From Novosphingobium sp. ST904 (lineage in GTDB: Bacteria; Pseudomonadota; Alphaproteobacteria; Sphingomonadales; Sphingomonadaceae), in contig NZ_LGJH01000156.1 in NCBI RefSeq assembly GCF_001298105.1, positions 87,357 to 151,356 of the forward strand: a stretch of 64,000 nucleotides of DNA, written 5' to 3'. The notes under the pieces are model-generated. The model had not been told where the DNA came from, searched no databases, and saw nothing but the letters and a program-made list of their open reading frames with translations. The first letter of the stretch is position 1. The number at the start of each line of letters is the position of its first letter. Positions 8,929 to 18,281 of the stretch are shown here, one piece after another. The position numbers were made by a program, and so were the translations under genes.

Positions 8929-10043
8929 TGCGCGGCTTCCGCCATTTCGCGCAGCGCGGCGGCGATCGCGTCCATGTCCTCGGGCTTGCCGATGGTGAAG
9001 CGCAGGGCCTGCGGCAGGCCCTGTCCCGGCAGCCAGCGCACGATGTAGCCCCGGTCGGCGAGGCCGTCGAAAGCGGCTTCGGCGGTCAGCGCGCCTTCGA
9101 ACAGGACCAGCACGAAGTTCGCCTGGGTGGGCAGGGCACGCAGACCGTGGTTGCCCAGCGCTTCGAGCTTGCCCACGAAGCGCGCGCGTTCGTCGCGGTT
9201 GTGGACGCGGCTGGCCTCCACGAAATCGGCATCGCCCAGCGCGGCCAGCGCCATGGCCTGGCCGGTGGCGGAGACGTTGAACGGTCCGCGAATACGGTTG
9301 AGAGTGGCGACGATCCCCGGCGCGCCGGTGGCCCAGCCGATCCGTTCCCCGGCAAGGCCGAAGATCTTCGAGAAAGTGCGCGTCACCAGCACATTGTCAT
9401 GCGCCCGGGCCAATGCCAGCGATCCGTCGTCGTCCTCGGGCGCGACATATTCGCCGTAAGCCTGGTCGAGCACCAGCAGCACATCGGCGGGAAGTCCGGC
9501 GTGGAGCCGCGCGATCTCGCCCTTTGGCAGGTAGGAGCCGGTCGGGTTGTTGGGGTTGGCGACGAAGACCACGCGGGTCCGGTCCGTCACCAGCGCAAGC
9601 AGGGCGTCGACGTCGGTGCCGTAGTCGGCGTCGGGCGCGATGACCGGGGTTGCGCCGCAGCGCCGCGCGGCGATGTCGTAGACCGAGAAGCCGTAGCGCA
9701 CGTAGATCACTTCGTCGCCAAGGCCCGCATAGCCCTGCGCGGCAAGGTTGAGCAGTTCGTCCGAGCCGGTGCCCATGACGACGCGTGCCGCATCGAGGCC
9801 GTGCCTGGCGGCAATCGCCTCGCGCAGGGCGGTACTGTCGGGATCGGGATAGAGCGCCGGCGCCTGCGCGCGCGCTTCCAGCGCATGGCGGCTGGTGCCG
9901 AGCGGGTTCTCGTTGGCCGACAGCTTGATCAGCGGCTTGCCGTCCTTGCCCTTGGACTTGCCGGGCACATAGGCATGGATCGCGTCGATCCACGGCTTGG
10001 GCTGCGGGGCTTGGCGGGTGCTGATGGTCTGGCTGTCAGTCAT
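8925..10043 (-). CDS. hisC: Histidinol-phosphate aminotransferase
   Basis: A 372-residue class I/II PLP aminotransferase. LSANENPLG lies near residue 41, NPNNPTG at 163-169 and the PLP lysine at K226 in TRTFSKIFGLAGERIG. The C-terminal LPGQGLPQALRFTIG has the substrate-binding arginine typical of HisC. It converts imidazole-acetol phosphate to histidinol phosphate. In alphaproteobacteria this enzyme, placed next to prephenate dehydrogenase as here, can also transaminate aromatic keto acids. It is translationally coupled to that gene and divergent from metX, with about 210 bp between starts. Confidence 0.93.
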   Translation of the reverse strand: MTDSQTISTRQAPQPKPWIDAIHAYVPGKSKGKDGKPLIKLSANENPLGTSRHALEARAQAPALYPDPDSTALREAIAARHGLDAARVVMGTGSDELLNLAAQGYAGLGDEVIYVRYGFSVYDIAARRCGATPVIAPDADYGTDVDALLALVTDRTRVVFVANPNNPTGSYLPKGEIARLHAGLPADVLLVLDQAYGEYVAPEDDDGSLALARAHDNVLVTRTFSKIFGLAGERIGWATGAPGIVATLNRIRGPFNVSATGQAMALAALGDADFVEASRVHNRDERARFVGKLEALGNHGLRALPTQANFVLVLFEGALTAEAAFDGLADRGYIVRWLPGQGLPQALRFTIGKPEDMDAIAAALREMAEAAQ

Positions 10044-10148
10044 GATGCGCGGCCTATTAGCTTAGCGGCGGCGTGAAGGACAGGGGGCGATTTGGGCGAT
10101 CGGTGCCGCGCCGCAGGGGCGGCGGCCGGCTCAGCCAGAGCGGGATTC

Positions 10149-10178
10149 GCGCGGTGTAACGAAAATACCCAGCCGCGC
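10149..10178 (+). promoter_or_regulatory. GC stem-loop in the metX leader
   Basis: A 6-bp stem GCGCGG/CCGCGC (10149-10154 / 10173-10178) encloses an 18-nt A-rich loop about 75 bp ahead of metX. Methionine genes in alphaproteobacteria often carry SAM-II riboswitches, but the conserved loop and A-rich tail of that class are not recognisable. A TTGACA at 10214-10219 lies downstream of the stem, so the stem may precede the transcript altogether. Confidence 0.2.
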
Positions 10179-10254
10179 ACTTTTCAAACCGGCGCCGGCA
10201 ACCGAGCGAGTAATTGACAGGGCGCGGGCGGTCCCCCACTTGGCACAGTTCATC

Positions 10255-11371
10255 ATGTCCACCACGCCCATCATCGACTCCAGTCGGGTTCTCGAACTGG
10301 CCCAGCCGCTCCCGCTCGACGGCGGACAGAGCCTGCCGGGCGTCCGCATCGCCTATGAGACGCACGGCACGCTCAATGCCGCGCGCGACAACGCGATTCT
10401 CATCACCCATGCGCTGACCGGCGACCATCACGTGGTCTCGGATCATCCCAAGACCGGCAAGCCCGGATGGTGGGTGCGCATGGTCGGACCGGGCAAGCCG
10501 ATCGACACGGACCGGTTCTTCGTGATCTGCGCCAATGTGATCGGCTCCTGCATGGGCTCCACCGGCCCGGCCAGCCTCGCGCCGGACGGCAAGCCGTGGG
10601 GCATGCGCTTCCCGGTCATCACCATCCGCGACATGGTGCGCGGCCACGTCGCCCTGCTCGATGCGCTGGAGATCGATTGCCTCTATGCCGTCGTCGGCGG
10701 GTCGATGGGCGGAATGCAGGCGCTCAGCCTCGCCTCGAACTTCCCCGCACCGGATCCGCGCGGCGCTGGTGATCGCCTCCACCGCGCGCCATTCGGCGCA
10801 GAACATCGCTTTCCACGAAGTGGGCCGCCAGTCGATCATGGCGGACCCGGAGTGGCGCGAGGGCGACTATTACGATCACGGCAAAGGCCCGGAAAAGGGC
10901 CTCTCGGTGGCGCGCATGGCCGCGCACATCACCTATCTCTCGGAAGCGGGCCTGACCGAGAAGTTCGGCCGCCGCCTCCAGAATCGCGAGGAGAAGACCT
11001 TCGGGTTCGACGCCGATTTCCAGATCGAGTCCTACCTGCGCTATCAGGGCCTGGCCTTCACGGACCGCTTCGATGCGAACTCCTACCTCTACATCACCCG
11101 CGCCATGGACTATTTCGACCTGGCCGAGGAGCATGGCGGCTTGCTGGCCAATGCCTTCGCGCAGTCCAAGGCGCGCTACTGCCTCGTCAGCTTCGACACC
11201 GACTGGCTTTACCCCACCGCGGATTCGCGCGGCGTCGTCCACGCGCTGAATGCGGCGGGCCTGCCGGTGAGCTTCGTCGAACTGTCCGCGCCTTACGGTC
11301 ATGACAGCTTCCTGCTCGACGTTCCCGCGCTCGATCGCGTGGTCGAGGGATTCCTGGGAGAAGGCCGGTGA
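10255..11371 (+). CDS. metX: Homoserine O-acetyl/succinyltransferase MetX, frameshifted in this sequence
   Basis: An alpha/beta-hydrolase acyltransferase. The first frame (10255 to about 10750) gives AYETHGTLN, the oxyanion region ITHALTGDHHV, and the nucleophile S150 in VGGSMGGMQ. The second frame continues with RIRAALVIASTARHSAQ, FHEVGRQSIMADPEW, the acid DTDWLYPTADS and the histidine of GHDSFLLD, ending at 11371. One extra base near 10749-10752 breaks the frame; the joined protein of about 371 residues is normal for MetX. It activates homoserine for methionine synthesis. I chose the ATG at 10255; an in-frame TTG at 10240 is possible. The stop overlaps the next gene's GTG. Confidence 0.88.
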
Positions 11372-11812
11372 CGGCATCGCACATCGAACTGTCAGACGAT
11401 CCCGCGCGGCTGGATGTGGCCCGCATCCACGGCTGGCTGGCCACCAGCTACTGGTGCCCCGGCATCGAGCGCGCGCAAGTCGAGAAGCAGATCGCGCTCG
11501 CACTGCCTTGGCGCCTATCGCGAGGACGGTGCCCAGGTCGGCTTCGCCCGCGTCATTTCCGACCGCGCCAGTTTCGCCTGGCTGGCGGACGTGTGGGTGG
11601 ATGAAGGCGTGCGCGGGCAGGGGATCGGCCGGCGCCTTGCCAGCTGGTTCGTGGAGCATCCCGACTATGCAGGCATTCGCCGTTTCGGCCTTACCACGGC
11701 CGATGCCCACGGGGTCTATGCGGCGCTCGGCTTCAAGCCGCTGGCGCGCCCGGACCGGCTGATGGAGCGGCTTTCCCCCGCCTTTGCGGCGATAATGGAG
11801 GCAGGCGAATGA
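11368..11812 (+). CDS. GNAT acetyltransferase between metX and metW, frameshifted in this sequence
   Basis: The start is GTG at 11368, overlapping the metX stop. Frame 1 gives the N-terminus (ARIHGWLATSYWCPG), and from about 11510 the next frame gives GAYREDGAQVGFARVISD, then the acetyl-CoA loop VRGQGIGRRLASW and ADAHGVYAALGF. One extra base near 11505-11512 explains the break. The joined length of about 147 residues suits a compact GNAT. The substrate is unknown. Overlaps of 4 bp on both sides (11368-11371 and 11809-11812) mean the gene is read as part of a metX-GNAT-metW message. Confidence 0.82.
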
Positions 11813-12402
11813 ACGGCCTGCGTCCCGATCTCGCGGTGATCGCCGCCAATGTCGATCCCGCCGCGCGGGTGCTCGACGTGGGCTGCGGCGACGGCACGCT
11901 GATGCAGGCCCTTCGCGAAGACAAGCGGTGCGACGCGCGCGGCATGGAGCTCGATCCCGCCAATGTCGGCCTTTGCGTCGCCAAGGGCCTGTCGGTGATC
12001 CAGGGCGATGCCGACAAGGACCTGGCCTTCTACCCGGACCAGTCGGTGGACTACGCGATCCTGTCGCAGACCCTGCAGACGACGATGCGCCCGGACATGG
12101 TGCTGGAGCAGCTTCTCCGCATCGGCCGCCGCGCCTTCGTGAGCTTCCCCAACTTCGCGCACTGGCGCGTGCGGCTGTCGCTGCTGTGGGGCGGGCGGAT
12201 GCCGGTGACGCGCCTGCTGCCGGTCGCCTGGTACGAGACGCCCAACATCCACCACCTTACCGTGGACGATTTCCGCGAACTGCTGCGGGAACGCGGCATC
12301 AAGGTGGAAGGCGCCTGGTTCCTCTCCGGCGACCAGCAGTGCAGCGCCGCCGCCGCGAATTTCCGCGCCGAACATGCGGTGTTCCTGCTGTCGCGCGGAT
12401 AG
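11809..12402 (+). CDS. metW: Methionine biosynthesis protein MetW
   Basis: A 197-residue class I SAM-dependent methyltransferase fold. The SAM motif VLDVGCGDG is at 21-29, followed by the MetW-typical GMELDPANVG, GDADKDLAFYPDQSVDYAILSQTLQ and SFPNFAHWRVR. MetW works with MetX in alphaproteobacteria and is thought to be needed for its function in methionine synthesis; whether it methylates anything is unclear. It overlaps the GNAT gene by 4 bp and converges on the VOC gene at 12413 with only 10 bp between stops. Confidence 0.93.
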   Translation: MNGLRPDLAVIAANVDPAARVLDVGCGDGTLMQALREDKRCDARGMELDPANVGLCVAKGLSVIQGDADKDLAFYPDQSVDYAILSQTLQTTMRPDMVLEQLLRIGRRAFVSFPNFAHWRVRLSLLWGGRMPVTRLLPVAWYETPNIHHLTVDDFRELLRERGIKVEGAWFLSGDQQCSAAAANFRAEHAVFLLSRG

Positions 12403-12412
12403 GCGCGGCGTT

Positions 12413-12802
12413 TCAGCCGCCCATGGTGAGCCCGCTGTAGATGCCCAGCTTGTGGCCGTCCGGGTCGCGCATATAGGCACCGAAGGCGCCGCGCGCCTGC
12501 GGCTTGGCCTCGGGCTGGCCCTCGCAAGTGCCGCCGTTGGCGAGACCGGCGGCATGCCAGGCGCGCACGGTGGCCTCGTCGTTCGCGCCGAAGATGATCG
12601 TTCCGCCATTGGCATGGGTGGCGGGCTCGCCGTCACGCGCCGGGCCGAGCAGGAACTTCAGGCCGTCGAGATCCCACATCACCATCGGATATTCGTTCGA
12701 GATCGCGCAGGGTTCCACGCCGAGCGCGGCGAAAGTGGCGTCATAGAAGGCGCGGGCCTTCTCGAGGTCGTTGGTGCCGAGGCGCAGGCTTTTTAGGATC
12801 AT
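12413..12802 (-). CDS. VOC (glyoxalase/bleomycin-resistance fold) protein 1
   Basis: A 129-residue protein with the two paired beta-alpha-beta-beta-beta modules of the vicinal oxygen chelate superfamily: SLRLGTNDLEKARAFYD at the N-terminus and YMRDPDGHKLGIYSG at the C-terminus. Candidate metal ligands are few, so it may be a binding protein rather than an enzyme. It is a clear paralogue of the next gene upstream (12896-13282); both share the FYD..FAALG, FANGGT-like and AWHAAG..NGG blocks. The 93 bp between them suggest one transcript. Function unknown. Confidence 0.85.
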   Translation of the reverse strand: MILKSLRLGTNDLEKARAFYDATFAALGVEPCAISNEYPMVMWDLDGLKFLLGPARDGEPATHANGGTIIFGANDEATVRAWHAAGLANGGTCEGQPEAKPQARGAFGAYMRDPDGHKLGIYSGLTMGG

Positions 12803-12895
12803 CGTTCTCTCTCCAGTTTTTTGTCGTCAGGGTCGAAGATGTTCTGAGGGCGCCTCGCCATGCTGCCACCGGCAGCACGGTGAGGCGCGGTGGGA

Positions 12896-13282
12896 TCAGG
12901 CCTGGACGTGATGCATCGCGCAGAGCTTGTTGTTCTGCGGATCGCGCAGATAGGCGAGATAGAGCTTGCCGAACGGGAATTCGCGCAGGCCCGGCGCATC
13001 CTCGCAGCTCTGTCCGCCGGCCGCGCACCCGGCTGCATGCCAGGCATCCACCGCGGCGGTGCTGTCCATCGAGAAGCCAACCGTGCCGCCATTGGCGAAA
13101 GTGGCCTCGTTGCCGTCGATCGGGGTGACGATCATGAAGTTCGAGCCGTTGTGCGTATAGGCGAGGCGGCCTGCTGCCGGGTCGGCCATCAGCGGGGTGG
13201 CGCCCATCGCGGCGAAGATCGCGTCGTAGAAGGTCTTCGCGGCGACGAGGTCGTTGCTGCCGACGCAGATGTGGCTGAACAT
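12896..13282 (-). CDS. VOC (glyoxalase/bleomycin-resistance fold) protein 2
   Basis: A 128-residue VOC-fold protein starting at the ATG at 13282 (MFSHICVGSNDLVAAKTFYD). The same frame is open to 13819, but upstream residues are antisense to the GST gene and not credible. The second module ends with LYLAYLRDPQNNKLCAMHH. Together with VOC protein 1 it looks like a tandem duplication. Substrate unknown. Divergent from the GST gene with about 200 bp between starts. Confidence 0.85.
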   Translation of the reverse strand: MFSHICVGSNDLVAAKTFYDAIFAAMGATPLMADPAAGRLAYTHNGSNFMIVTPIDGNEATFANGGTVGFSMDSTAAVDAWHAAGCAAGGQSCEDAPGLREFPFGKLYLAYLRDPQNNKLCAMHHVQA

Positions 13283-13480
13283 GCTTGGGCTCCGTGGGTG
13301 GTGAATGCACGGGGTTTGGCGGGCTGCCGCAGACCGGTCAATCGCAGGCGGTCCGCTGCGACGATGATTGCCGGCGATGCGGCGAAAACGGGACTTATCC
13401 ACGCGTTTCGCCCCCCGTGGCGGCATGGCCATTTGGCTCCGGGTGGACGCTGGGAGGCAGGTTTGGCATTCGAAATTGCC

Positions 13481-14152
13481 ATGTGGCACATCTTCCAGTT
13501 TCCGCTCTGCCCCTTCAGCCGCAAGGTTCGGCTTCTCATGGCCGAAAAGGGCATCGCCTACGAACTCCAGACCGCGCGCCCGTGGGAGGGTGAGGACCGG
13601 CTGTTCGAGATGAACCCGGCAGGGCGCACCCCCGTGGTCAAGGAAACCGAACGCGGCACCGTCATCGTCGATAGCCGCGCCATCTGCGAATATTTCGAGG
13701 AAACCGTCGATCGCAACCCGCAGATCAGCGGCACTGCCGTGCAGCGCGCGGAAATCCGCCGCCTGATCGCCATGTTCGACGAGAACTTCTATCACGACGT
13801 ATCTGGTCCGCTCCTGCATGAACGGATGAAGAAGCGCCTCGTCCTGCGCCAGTCACCCGATGCCAAGGTGCTGCGCGAATCGATGAAGCTCGCTCACGAC
13901 TATCTCGACTATATCGATTACCTGATCGACAACCGTCCCTGGCTGGCGGGCGCAACGATGACACTGGCGGATCTTGCCGCGGCGGCGCAGATCTCGGTGG
14001 CCGATTACCTCGGCGGTCTCGACTGGTCGAGCCACGAGCAGGCGCGGGGCTGGTATCTGGTGATGAAGTCGCGGCCTTCGTTCCGGCCGCTGCTCAGCGA
14101 GCGCATGGAAGTGATCCAGCCGCCCAGCCATTACGCCGAAGTGGACGCCTGA
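13481..14152 (+). CDS. Glutathione S-transferase family protein
   Basis: A 223-residue protein. A thioredoxin-like N-terminal domain has the active-site motif CPFS at residues 10-13 (FPLCPFSRKVRLLMAEKGI), then NPAGRTPVV with the cis-proline and DSRAICEY. An all-helical C-terminal domain follows (LIDNRPWLAGATMTLADLAAAAQISV). This pattern is typical of bacterial zeta/omega-like GSTs that use cysteine or serine rather than tyrosine. The natural substrate is unknown. The frame is open well upstream, but the ATG at 13481 starts exactly at the conserved fold. Confidence 0.88.
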   Translation: MWHIFQFPLCPFSRKVRLLMAEKGIAYELQTARPWEGEDRLFEMNPAGRTPVVKETERGTVIVDSRAICEYFEETVDRNPQISGTAVQRAEIRRLIAMFDENFYHDVSGPLLHERMKKRLVLRQSPDAKVLRESMKLAHDYLDYIDYLIDNRPWLAGATMTLADLAAAAQISVADYLGGLDWSSHEQARGWYLVMKSRPSFRPLLSERMEVIQPPSHYAEVDA

Positions 14153-14164
14153 ACGGATAGAGGC

Positions 14165-14193
14165 GGCGCAGGAAGCGGGAAGCTCCCTGCGCC
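14165..14193. terminator. Hairpin between convergent GST and NDUFA9-like genes
   Basis: 8-bp stem GGCGCAGG / CCTGCGCC (14165-14172 / 14186-14193) in the 47-bp gap between convergent genes. No strong T-tract, so termination is likely but not certain. Confidence 0.45.
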
Positions 14194-14199
14194 GGTCGA

Positions 14200-15149
14200 T
14201 CAGGCTGCGGCGGTCTTGGTGCCGAAGCGGCCGTGGTTGCGGAACGGCACCATCCAGCGGTCGAGGAACAGCTCCAGCGGGCGCGGCGTGATGCCGAGCT
14301 GGGCAAGGCCGGGCAACGTGCCGCTTGCGGTATTGCCGGCCTGGAGCAGCTTGAGCTGGTCGGTGCTGATCGGGGTGCCGGGCAGGGCGGCGATCAGTCC
14401 GGAAATGCCGTCGGGCAGTTCGATGAAGGTGCGATCACGCTCGGCAGCCTTGGCGATGCGCTGGTTGAGGTCGAGCATCGAGACCACTTCCGGGCCGGCG
14501 AGTTCGAAGGTCTTGCCGCCGTGTGTTTCCGGGGCGGAGAGGGTTTCGGCGATCGCCTCGGCCACGTCGTCCACGAAGACCGGCTGGAGCTTCGCCTGCG
14601 GTGCGAAGACCGGCAGCACCGGCAGGCGCGAAACGAGATTGCCGAACATCATGACGAAGTTGTCGTCCGGGCCGAACATGACCGAGGGGCGCAGGATCGT
14701 GGCGGTCGGGAAGGCGGCAAGCACGGCCCGTTCGCCCTCTGCCTTGGTCCGCGCATAGGCGACGCTCGACGAGGCTTCGGCGCCGATGGCCGAGACGTGG
14801 ACGAACGCAGCGGCGCCGGCGGCGCTGGCGGCAGCGGCGATGCGGCCCGCGCCTTCACCCTGCACGGCGTCGAGATTGCGTTGAACGCGCCCACCAGGTT
14901 CACCACGGCGTCCGATCCGGCCAGCACGGCGGCCAGCGAATCGGGCTTGGTCACGTCCACGCCCGCGAACTGGACCTGCCCAAGGTTGCCGAGCAGCTTG
15001 AGGGCGTAGGATTTCTTGGGGCTGCGGCTGGCGATGCGCAGACGCGCGCCGCGTGCGAGCAGGGCCTGGGCCACATGCTTTCCGAGAAAGCCGCTGCCGC
15101 CCAGCAGCGTGACGATCTTGCCGTAGAGGGGGTCGGTGGCTTGGCTCAT
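14200..15149 (-). CDS. Complex I NDUFA9-type NAD(P)-binding protein, frameshifted in this sequence
   Basis: An atypical short-chain dehydrogenase of the NDUFA9/complex-I-associated family. It starts at the ATG at 15149 (MSQATDPLYGKIVTLLGG). The nucleotide motif is LLGGSGFLGKHVA, followed by RIASRSPKK and GVDVTKPDSL; this frame runs to about 14880. After a one-base deletion the other frame continues with FVHVSAIGA, SSSVAYARTKAEGE, ILRPSVMFGPDDNF and a long substrate domain, ending at 14200. Joined length is about 316 residues, normal for the family. In alphaproteobacteria such proteins are associated with NADH dehydrogenase assembly or quinone biology. No nuo genes are visible nearby. Confidence 0.85.
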
Positions 15150-15318
15150 GGTCAGGTCCTTCAGCGGGCGCAGGCGCATGAAGGAAAGGCCGCCTGCGCT
15201 CAGGTTTCGCGCATGACCTGCGCCATTGCACAAGGCCGGTTCCGGAGCAACCGGCGGCAGCTCTCCGACGGAGATTTCGCCTTTTTTCGCGCGATTTGAA
15301 AAAGTTCGATGAGGAGCG

Positions 15319-15346
15319 TTGACAACATTCCGGCAGCCCCTTAGAG
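15319..15346 (+). promoter_or_regulatory. Sigma70-type promoter for tRNA-Leu(CAG)
   Basis: A perfect -35 TTGACA at 15319-15324 and a -10-like TTAGAG at 15341-15346, 16 bp apart, place a start about 45 bp ahead of the tRNA. Confidence 0.55.
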
Positions 15347-15395
15347 GCGCCCTCCTACCCGGCGAGGACGGCACCAAAGGCTCCCTCGCTTCCGT

Positions 15396-15482
15396 GCCCA
15401 GATGGCGGAATTGGTAGACGCACCAGCTTCAGGTGCTGGCGCTCGCAAGGGCGTGGAGGTTCGAGTCCTCTTCTGGGCACCA
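15396..15482 (+). tRNA. tRNA-Leu (anticodon CAG)
   Basis: An 87-nt class II tRNA with CCA encoded. The acceptor stem GCCCAGA pairs with TCTGGGC. The anticodon stem CCAGC/GCTGG encloses loop TTCAGGT, giving CAG. A long variable arm and a TTCGAGT T-loop are present. Confidence 0.95.
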
Positions 15483-15504
15483 TTTCTCAAGCGATTGAGA
15501 ATGC

Positions 15505-15532
15505 AAAGGGACCGTCGCAAGGCGGTCCCTTT
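15505..15532 (+). terminator. Hairpin after tRNA-Leu(CAG)
   Basis: A 10-bp stem AAAGGGACCG / CGGTCCCTTT (15505-15514 / 15523-15532), 22 bp after the tRNA, with a weak T-rich run following. It also lies at the 3' side of the minus-strand PQQ gene. Confidence 0.65.
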
Positions 15533-15596
15533 GGCGTTTCTGCACTATCAGTCTTCAGCCAATCGAAGATACGCCGGCTATGCTTCGAATGGGCGG

Positions 15597-18021
15597 TCAG
15601 GGGCGAGTGCCGGTCAGCGGGAAGCTGCCGAAGGGGCCGTTTGCATTCTCGCCGCTCATCTTGCCGCCGCGAACGGTGATGTCGTAGCTAATGGTGATGG
15701 GCATCGGCATTGAGGCCTTGCCCTGGAATTTCGCACGGCCATTCTTCACGCCGCCCGCGACGTCCACCGTGCCTTGTTCTGCGGTCACCTTTCCGGTCAC
15801 CACGTTGCCGGTAACCTGGAGGTTCATCACGGCCTTCTGGGGACCGACCGGGGTCTGGATCACGATGTTCCATTTACCCACGAAGTCCTGCGGTTTGGCG
15901 TTGCTGGCCTGCGCGGCCCTGGCTTTGTCCAGGAGCGCCTTCTGCTCGGCCGGGGCGGCTTGTGCCCGGGCGCGGAGGTAGAAGCGCAGGGTTTCCAGTT
16001 CCTCGTCAGTAAAGTCGGGGAAGGGCGGCATGCCGTTCATTTTCAGTGCGCCGCCCTTCACCACCTGCCGGAACGTGTCGGCGTCGGTGATCATCGGCGA
16101 ATAGCGCAGGTCTGGTGCGGCGCCGCCGCCGATCGCGTTCCAGCCGTGGCAGACGAGGCAGGCGCGGGTTCCGAAGAGCATCGCGCGGCCTGGGCCCGGG
16201 CGAGATCGGGCTTGAAGTCCGGGTCGGCCGGGGCGGCGAGTTCGGGAAGCTGGAACGGGGGAATGGTGTCCTTTCCGTCCAACGCGAAAGTCAGTACCCG
16301 GCGCGGCAGGCGGTAGTCGGTGCGGAAGGCGGCGTTGCCGGGCGAGTTGATTCCGGCACCGTTACCACCGCTTCCGGTGATGACGGTGACATATTGGCGC
16401 CCGTTCATCCGGTAGGTTATCGGAGCGCGACGATCGGGCTTTCGGTCTTGAACGACCAGAGAGCCTTGCCGGTCTGCGCATCGCGAGCCACGAACTTGCC
16501 GTCGATCTGGCCCTGGAACACCAGGCCGCCAGCGCTGGCCATGACGCCGCCGGGCCAGTTGCCGGGCAGTTCGACTTCCCAGGCGACCGACTGCGTGACC
16601 GGGTTCCAGGCCTTGAGGAAGCTCCTGTGGCTGCCGGGCAGTTCGACCTCGGGGATCAGCGTGACGCCCATTCCGGCCGTGATCTCGCCGCCGCCCTTCT
16701 GGCCGTCGCCGATGAGGGCGCCTTGTTCGATGACCGGGATGTAGACAAGGCCGGTCAGCGGGCTGTAGGCCTGCGGCATCCACGAGTGGGCGCCGGTCGG
16801 CCCCGGCCAGACTTCGAACAGGCCCGGTTTCCCGGCATAGCGAATTCCGGGATTCTCGACCGGACGACCGGTCTTGCCGTCGATATGATCGGCCCAGGTG
16901 ACCTTGGCGATCTTTTCCGCGGAGATGAAGGCGCCGGTCGCCCGGTCGATCACATAGAAGAACCCGTTCTTGGGCGCCTGCATCAGGACCTTGCGGTCCT
17001 TGCCGTCGATCTTGAGCGTGGCGAGCGTTATGTCGGTGGTGGCGGTACAGTCCCACTGCTCGGCCGGGCACACCTGATAGTGCCACTTGTAGGCACCGGT
17101 GTTCACGTCCACCGCGACGATCGAGGAGAGGAACAGGTTGTCGCCCCCGCCGGGGCTGCGCCTGGCCTGATTGTAGGGGAATCCGTTGCCGATGCCGAGA
17201 TAGACGAGATTGAGTTCCGGATCGTAGCTGAATGCGTTCCATGCCGTGCCGCCGCCGCCCCGGCGCGTGCCGTCGGGGTTGGTCCAGCCGCTGGGCCATG
17301 TCTTGCGCATGATGGCCTCGGCTTTCTCGTTGCCGGGTGAGGCCGGATCGCCGGGGGTGGTATAGAAGCGCCAGGCGAGCTTGCCGGTCTTTTCGTCATA
17401 GGCGGTGACGAAGCCGCGCGCCGGGCTGATGTCCGCTCCGCCGAAACCGACGATCACCTTGCCGCCGAAGACACGGGGCGCGCCATTCGAATTGCGCGGG
17501 GCTGCGTCCGGATAGTCGTAGGTCTTCCAGGCTTCCCTGCCGGTCTTCGCATCGAGCGATATCACGTAGCCGTCGGTAGTGACGAGGAAGACGTGTCCGG
17601 CATCGTAGGCGATGCCCTTGTTGCCCCACGACATCTGGAGCGCCGAGGTCGCGCGTTCGCGGGTGCCGCCGTCATATTCCCAGATCTGCCGTCCGGTGAC
17701 GGCATCCAGCGCGCGGATATGCGAGTGGCCGGTGGTGAGGAAGACCTTGCCCTCCGCCATGAGCGGGGTGCTGGCGGTGTAGCCGGGCTCAAGGTCGAAA
17801 TGCCAGGCGAGCTTGAGTTTGCCGACGTTGCCGGTGTCTATCTCGTCGAGCGGGGAATAGTGCGTTTCGGTGCCGGTGCGGCCCCAACTGGGCCATTCGT
17901 CGGGATCGGCGACCATGGCCTGTTCGATCGGCTGGGCGGGCTTGTCGCAAGCGGTGACCACGAGCGGCGCGAGTGCCGCGAGGAATAGCCGCAAGGCGGC
18001 TGAGCATGGGCGTGCGATCAC
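15597..18021 (-). CDS. PQQ/cytochrome c dehydrogenase lipoprotein with extra C-terminal domain, frameshifted twice here
   Basis: Three frames join into about 808 residues. The first (18021 to about 16425) has a lipoprotein signal ending VVTAC, then an eight-bladed PQQ propeller (PSWGRTGTETHYSPLDEI, AWHFDLEPGYTASTPL, repeated T/GxxxW blades) like quinohaemoprotein alcohol dehydrogenases. The second frame (to about 16185) completes the propeller (ITYRMNGRQYVTVITGSGG). The third has a cytochrome c domain with CLVCH and a likely axial Met in MNGMPPF. After it comes a stretch of about 90 residues (GKWNIVIQTPVGPQKAV ... YDITVRGGKMSG) resembling a small beta-barrel. Each break is explained by one missing base. 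It would oxidise an alcohol or sugar in the periplasm and pass electrons to the respiratory chain. Confidence 0.85.
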
Positions 18022-18157
18022 GGCTTCCTTCCCCGTACTGTCTTCTCGTTGTGAAACAGCGCTATCAGCCCGGCAGGGGCTTGGGAAGATTTACTGGCCT
18101 TGGTGTATCATATCTCGCCAGCCCATCGCCTGAGCGAATGGGGATCCGCCAGATGCG

Positions 18158-18192
18158 AGAACCCCGGCCTCCCGCAAAGGAGCCGGGGTTCT
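18158..18192 (-). terminator. Hairpin downstream of the DUF2171 genes
   Basis: An 11-bp perfect stem (18158-18168 / 18182-18192, AGAACCCCGGC and its complement) lies about 90 bp past the DUF2171 stop on the minus strand. No T-tract. Confidence 0.45.
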
Positions 18193-18281
18193 GCATTGGG
18201 GCGATCCCTGTGCGAATCGCCCACTGTTGGGGCCGGTTCCTGACGGGTCATCGCTTGCGGGCGATGGCCCTGCAGGGGGTG

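Noticed and set aside
10149..10200. SAM-II riboswitch ahead of metX
   Set aside because: Only a short GC stem is present; the conserved loop and A-rich tail of SAM-II are not recognisable.
12896..13819. 307-residue version of VOC protein 2
   Set aside because: The upstream part is antisense to the GST gene; the VOC fold starts at the ATG at 13282.
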